Shown here piece by piece: positions 23,344 to 25,570 of a stretch of DNA of 25,570 bases. The position numbers and the translations under genes are program-made. Every line of letters begins with the position of its first letter. The first letter of the stretch is position 1. The notes beneath the pieces were generated by a model that saw nothing but the letters and a program-made list of their open reading frames with translations, was not told the origin of the DNA and searched no databases. The DNA comes from UBA11704 sp964491805 (GTDB lineage: Bacteria > Patescibacteriota > Minisyncoccia > Phycocordibacterales > UBA5272), in contig CAZBGU010000010.1 in assembly GCA_964491805.1 (NCBI GenBank), positions 1 to 25,570 of the forward strand, read 5' to 3'.

Positions 23344-23715
23344 ATGTTTAATATTTGGCCATATTTACTTCGACTTGCGGTAGCACTGTACTTCATCTAC
23401 CCTCACGCACAAGCGCTTGCGCTTGGTGCAAAAAAAGCAAAAATGGCTCTTTTTGAATGTCTTAGACAGTCCGTTCAGATATCGGAGTCTGTGACATTTA
23501 CGCTGTGGCACTCATTCTTCATTTTTTTGGGGATCATGATCCTTGTTTGGCCACGACCTATCCTCCCTCTTGTTCTTGTGCTCCTTATTCTCTCCTCTAC
23601 TCTTTATATCAACTTCTCTATGGCGAGCTACACATCATCAAACATGTTGCTCTTTATTCTCATCCTTGTTACTCTCGCGCTCATCATCTACCACTCAAGA
23701 CCACAATTCAGATAA
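23344..23715 (+). CDS. Small multi-pass membrane protein
   Basis: Not recognised. The 123-residue protein has hydrophobic segments at about 6-20, 54-69, 72-90 and 100-116, separated by a basic, presumably cytoplasmic stretch (GAKKAKMALFECLRQS). The N-terminal LLRLAVALYFIYPHAQAL faintly recalls the first helix of DoxX-like proteins, but the rest gives no support. It is followed by the four-helix bundle gene after 55 bases on the same strand and has its own promoter. Confidence 0.7.
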   Translation: MFNIWPYLLRLAVALYFIYPHAQALALGAKKAKMALFECLRQSVQISESVTFTLWHSFFIFLGIMILVWPRPILPLVLVLLILSSTLYINFSMASYTSSNMLLFILILVTLALIIYHSRPQFR

Positions 23716-23770
23716 CAGCTATTTGCCTTTAGCTTGTAGCATGTAGCTACACACAATAACATATAACACA

Positions 23771-24121
23771 ATGAGAGACTACAAAAAAATGACTGTCTGG
23801 GAAAAATCTTACACATTTGGACTACTTGTATACTCAGCAACAAAACCATTTCTCAAAGAAGAAATATATGGCCTAACTTCTCAACTAAGAAGAGCCGCAA
23901 TATCTATTCCCTCGAATATTGCGGAAGGTTCTCGTAGATCAACAGAGAAAGATTTTAAATCTTTCTTGTATATTACATATGGTTCTGGTGCTGAACTTGA
24001 GGTACAAATTTTATTTGCTCGTGATCTTGGTTATTTGTCTCAAGAATCTAGTGAATCATTACTTCTTAAGCTTTCTGAGATTATGAGGATGTTAAATGCA
24101 TTTATTCAAAAATTATCATGA
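23771..24121 (+). CDS. Four-helix bundle protein (S23/bVR-like)
   Basis: The 116-residue protein matches the small four-helix family first found in 23S rRNA intervening sequences and also widespread as free genes. Family blocks are visible: MTVWEKSYTFGLLVYSAT, then YGLTSQLRRAAISIPSNIAEGS (the hallmark), then SFLYITYGSGAELEVQI and ARDLGYLS. The cellular role is not established; some members are thought to bind nucleic acid. Its stop overlaps the recG start by 4 bases (ATGA), which suggests translational coupling. A possible -10 (TATAAC) lies just before the ATG, without the TGn extension. It is not embedded in rRNA here. Confidence 0.9.
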   Translation: MRDYKKMTVWEKSYTFGLLVYSATKPFLKEEIYGLTSQLRRAAISIPSNIAEGSRRSTEKDFKSFLYITYGSGAELEVQILFARDLGYLSQESSESLLLKLSEIMRMLNAFIQKLS

Positions 24122-25570
24122 GTAATGAAATTAAAAAGCTACGAGATAACATCTCCACTCTCTTCCGCATATCCCCTGACCATGCCGTAGGATTGTCTCG
24201 CCTACACATCGAGACCATCGGTGATCTCCTTCGTCACTTCCCTACTCGCTATGCAGATATCAAAGAAGAAACTCACATTGCGCATATTGAAAAAAATGCA
24301 CAGGTAACTATCTACGGTGTTATGGAGAAGGTTTCGGTGAAGCGTAGTTTCAAGGGGCATATTCCAATGACAGAGGCACGTGTTGTGGATGACACTGGAG
24401 CAATGCGCTGCATATGGTTCAATCAAGCTTATATAGGCAAGATGTATCCTGACGGCACAAAAGTAAAAGTAGCCGGTAAGGCACAAGAGGACGGACGAGG
24501 TATATTTCTCTCTAATCCTGCCATCGAGAAGTTACAAGAACTCCCTGCACACGGTGACTCACTCTTTGCTACAAGCACACCCCCTGAATTTCTTACTCCG
24601 GTGTATCCAGAGACCAAAGGTGTCTCATCACTCTACCTCTACACACTTCTCAAGAAAGCAATTGCACGTGGTGTACTCGAACATGTACATGACCCGATAC
24701 CAAAAAGTATTCTAGATAGACTCCATCTTCCAGAACTAAAAGACGCGCTCATGTACATCCACTTTCCGAAGACCGAAGCACTCACTGTTGCAGCACGTAA
24801 GCGATTTGCCTTCGAAGAGATTTTCTATATGCAGATCAAGCAGTATCGGGAACGAGCACTCGCGAAGCATTCACTCGCGTATCCTGTCACGATTACAAAG
24901 AAAGATTTGAATGCATTCATCAAGCCATTCCCCTTCACACCAACAGACGCACAGATGAGTGCGATCGCATCTATCTTAGAGGATATGAAGCGCAGCGATC
25001 CTATGGGAAGACTTCTTGAAGGCGATGTCGGCAGTGGAAAAACATTCGTAGCTGCAATAATAGCATACGCCACATTACAAACGAGGGTAACTGAACATGG
25101 TCAACGTCTCCAAGTTGCGTATATGGCACCAACAGAAATTCTTGCCAAGCAACATTTTGAGAGCTTTATCGAATACTTCAAAGATACGAATATTGAGATA
25201 GGTCTTCTTACTGGTAGCGGATGCAAAAAATATCCGAGTAAATCTGGAAGTGAAGTGACTGATGTCTCACGCGCACAACTACTCAAGTGGTTAGCGTCCG
25301 GCACTGTATCTATTGTGATAGGCACTCATGCTCTTATCCAAAAGTCAGTAACCTTCGACAACCTCGCGCTCATCATCATCGACGAGCAGCACAGATTTGG
25401 CGTGAAGCAACGAAAGATGCTTACCAACAAAACAGCAAGCAAAGTACCCCATTTACTCAGTATGACTGCTACGCCGATACCAAGAACTTTAGCTCTTACC
25501 ATCTTCGGTGACCTCGAACTCACTGTAATCGACAGTATGCCAAAAGAACGAAAGAAGATCATCACTGAGG
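24118..25570 (+). CDS. recG: ATP-dependent DNA helicase RecG (partial, cut by window end)
   Basis: RecG remodels stalled replication forks and branch-migrates Holliday junctions. The first 484 codons are present and the frame is still open at the window edge. An N-terminal wedge/OB region includes TIYGVMEKVSVKRSFKGH and VDDTGAMRCIWFNQ. The helicase core follows: PTDAQ Q-like motif, GDVGSGKT Walker A (302-309), MAPTEILAKQH, GTHALIQ, IIDEQHRFGVKQR with DEQH at 422-425, and SMTATPIPRTLALT (motif III, 448 onward). The N-terminal region appears shorter than in E. coli RecG. The start ATG overlaps the stop of the four-helix bundle gene by 4 bases; no Shine-Dalgarno was noted. Confidence 0.95.
   Translation, partial: MSNEIKKLRDNISTLFRISPDHAVGLSRLHIETIGDLLRHFPTRYADIKEETHIAHIEKNAQVTIYGVMEKVSVKRSFKGHIPMTEARVVDDTGAMRCIWFNQAYIGKMYPDGTKVKVAGKAQEDGRGIFLSNPAIEKLQELPAHGDSLFATSTPPEFLTPVYPETKGVSSLYLYTLLKKAIARGVLEHVHDPIPKSILDRLHLPELKDALMYIHFPKTEALTVAARKRFAFEEIFYMQIKQYRERALAKHSLAYPVTITKKDLNAFIKPFPFTPTDAQMSAIASILEDMKRSDPMGRLLEGDVGSGKTFVAAIIAYATLQTRVTEHGQRLQVAYMAPTEILAKQHFESFIEYFKDTNIEIGLLTGSGCKKYPSKSGSEVTDVSRAQLLKWLASGTVSIVIGTHALIQKSVTFDNLALIIIDEQHRFGVKQRKMLTNKTASKVPHLLSMTATPIPRTLALTIFGDLELTVIDSMPKERKKIITE

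Noticed and set aside
1..25570. CRISPR array, tRNA or rRNA genes
   Set aside because: No regularly spaced direct repeats with unique spacers, no tRNA-like cloverleaf with TTCRA arm, and no rRNA segments recognised; the four-helix protein is not inside rRNA.
1..25570. Alternative genetic code (TGA = Gly, as in Gracilibacteria/SR1)
   Set aside because: Several genes, including the four-helix bundle gene, end at TGA, and no in-frame TGA is needed in any native gene.

Overview
The window looks like a piece of a small-genome bacterium of the Candidate Phyla Radiation (Patescibacteria, Parcubacteria-like). Housekeeping genes (cmk, secD/secF, dsbB, recG) are interspersed with large secreted Cys/Ser/Thr-rich proteins, a REP-associated transposase and a four-helix bundle protein. 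The sequence is AT-leaning, genes are tightly packed, and TGA is used as a stop, which argues against the recoded Gracilibacteria/SR1 lineages. The placement is inference from gene style; no phylogenetic marker was compared.

Layout. 1-381: intergenic with a long imperfect hairpin. 382-4674: cmk (+), then a Nudix hydrolase, dsbB, secF and secD (all -). 4802-12209: a biosynthetic-looking accessory block with an AMMECR1-like protein (+) converging by 4 bases on a SagB-type dehydrogenase, which follows a SagD-type YcaO cyclodehydratase (10-base gap); upstream lie a degenerate FNR-barrel/transmembrane protein and an orotate-phosphoribosyltransferase-like domain fused to a PQQ-type propeller. 12299-15620: secreted or surface proteins (Hint autoprocessing protein, Ig-like protein, Gly-rich protein, membrane-anchored protein). 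15688-16603: a RAYT transposase with five copies of its presumed palindrome. About 16620-17815: a GC-rich, self-contained lipoprotein cassette unlike everything around it. 17907-23126: a giant Cys-rich protein with CARDB repeats. 23344-25570: a small membrane protein, a four-helix bundle protein and recG (cut by the window end).

Expression. Most native transcription units carry an extended -10 element of form TGn-TA(T/C)ACT only 6-10 bases before the ATG, no TTGACA-like -35 and no Shine-Dalgarno, so leaderless mRNAs are predicted. The GC-rich lipoprotein cassette is the exception: perfect TTGACA-17 bp-TATAAT promoter, about 95-base leader, purine-rich RBS and a textbook intrinsic terminator. 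It is best read as DNA from another bacterium (betaproteobacterial style), or as an assembly chimera.

How it fits together. SecDF exports and DsbB oxidises; the many Cys-rich exported proteins (giant CARDB protein, Ig-like protein, Gly-rich protein) are natural clients. The YcaO/SagB pair suggests azoline/azole modification of a peptide, but no precursor peptide or E1-like partner is visible, so its substrate is open. The most novel-looking elements are the accessory block 4802-12209, a C-terminal IHFS motif shared by two otherwise different secreted proteins, and the foreign cassette beside the REP array.
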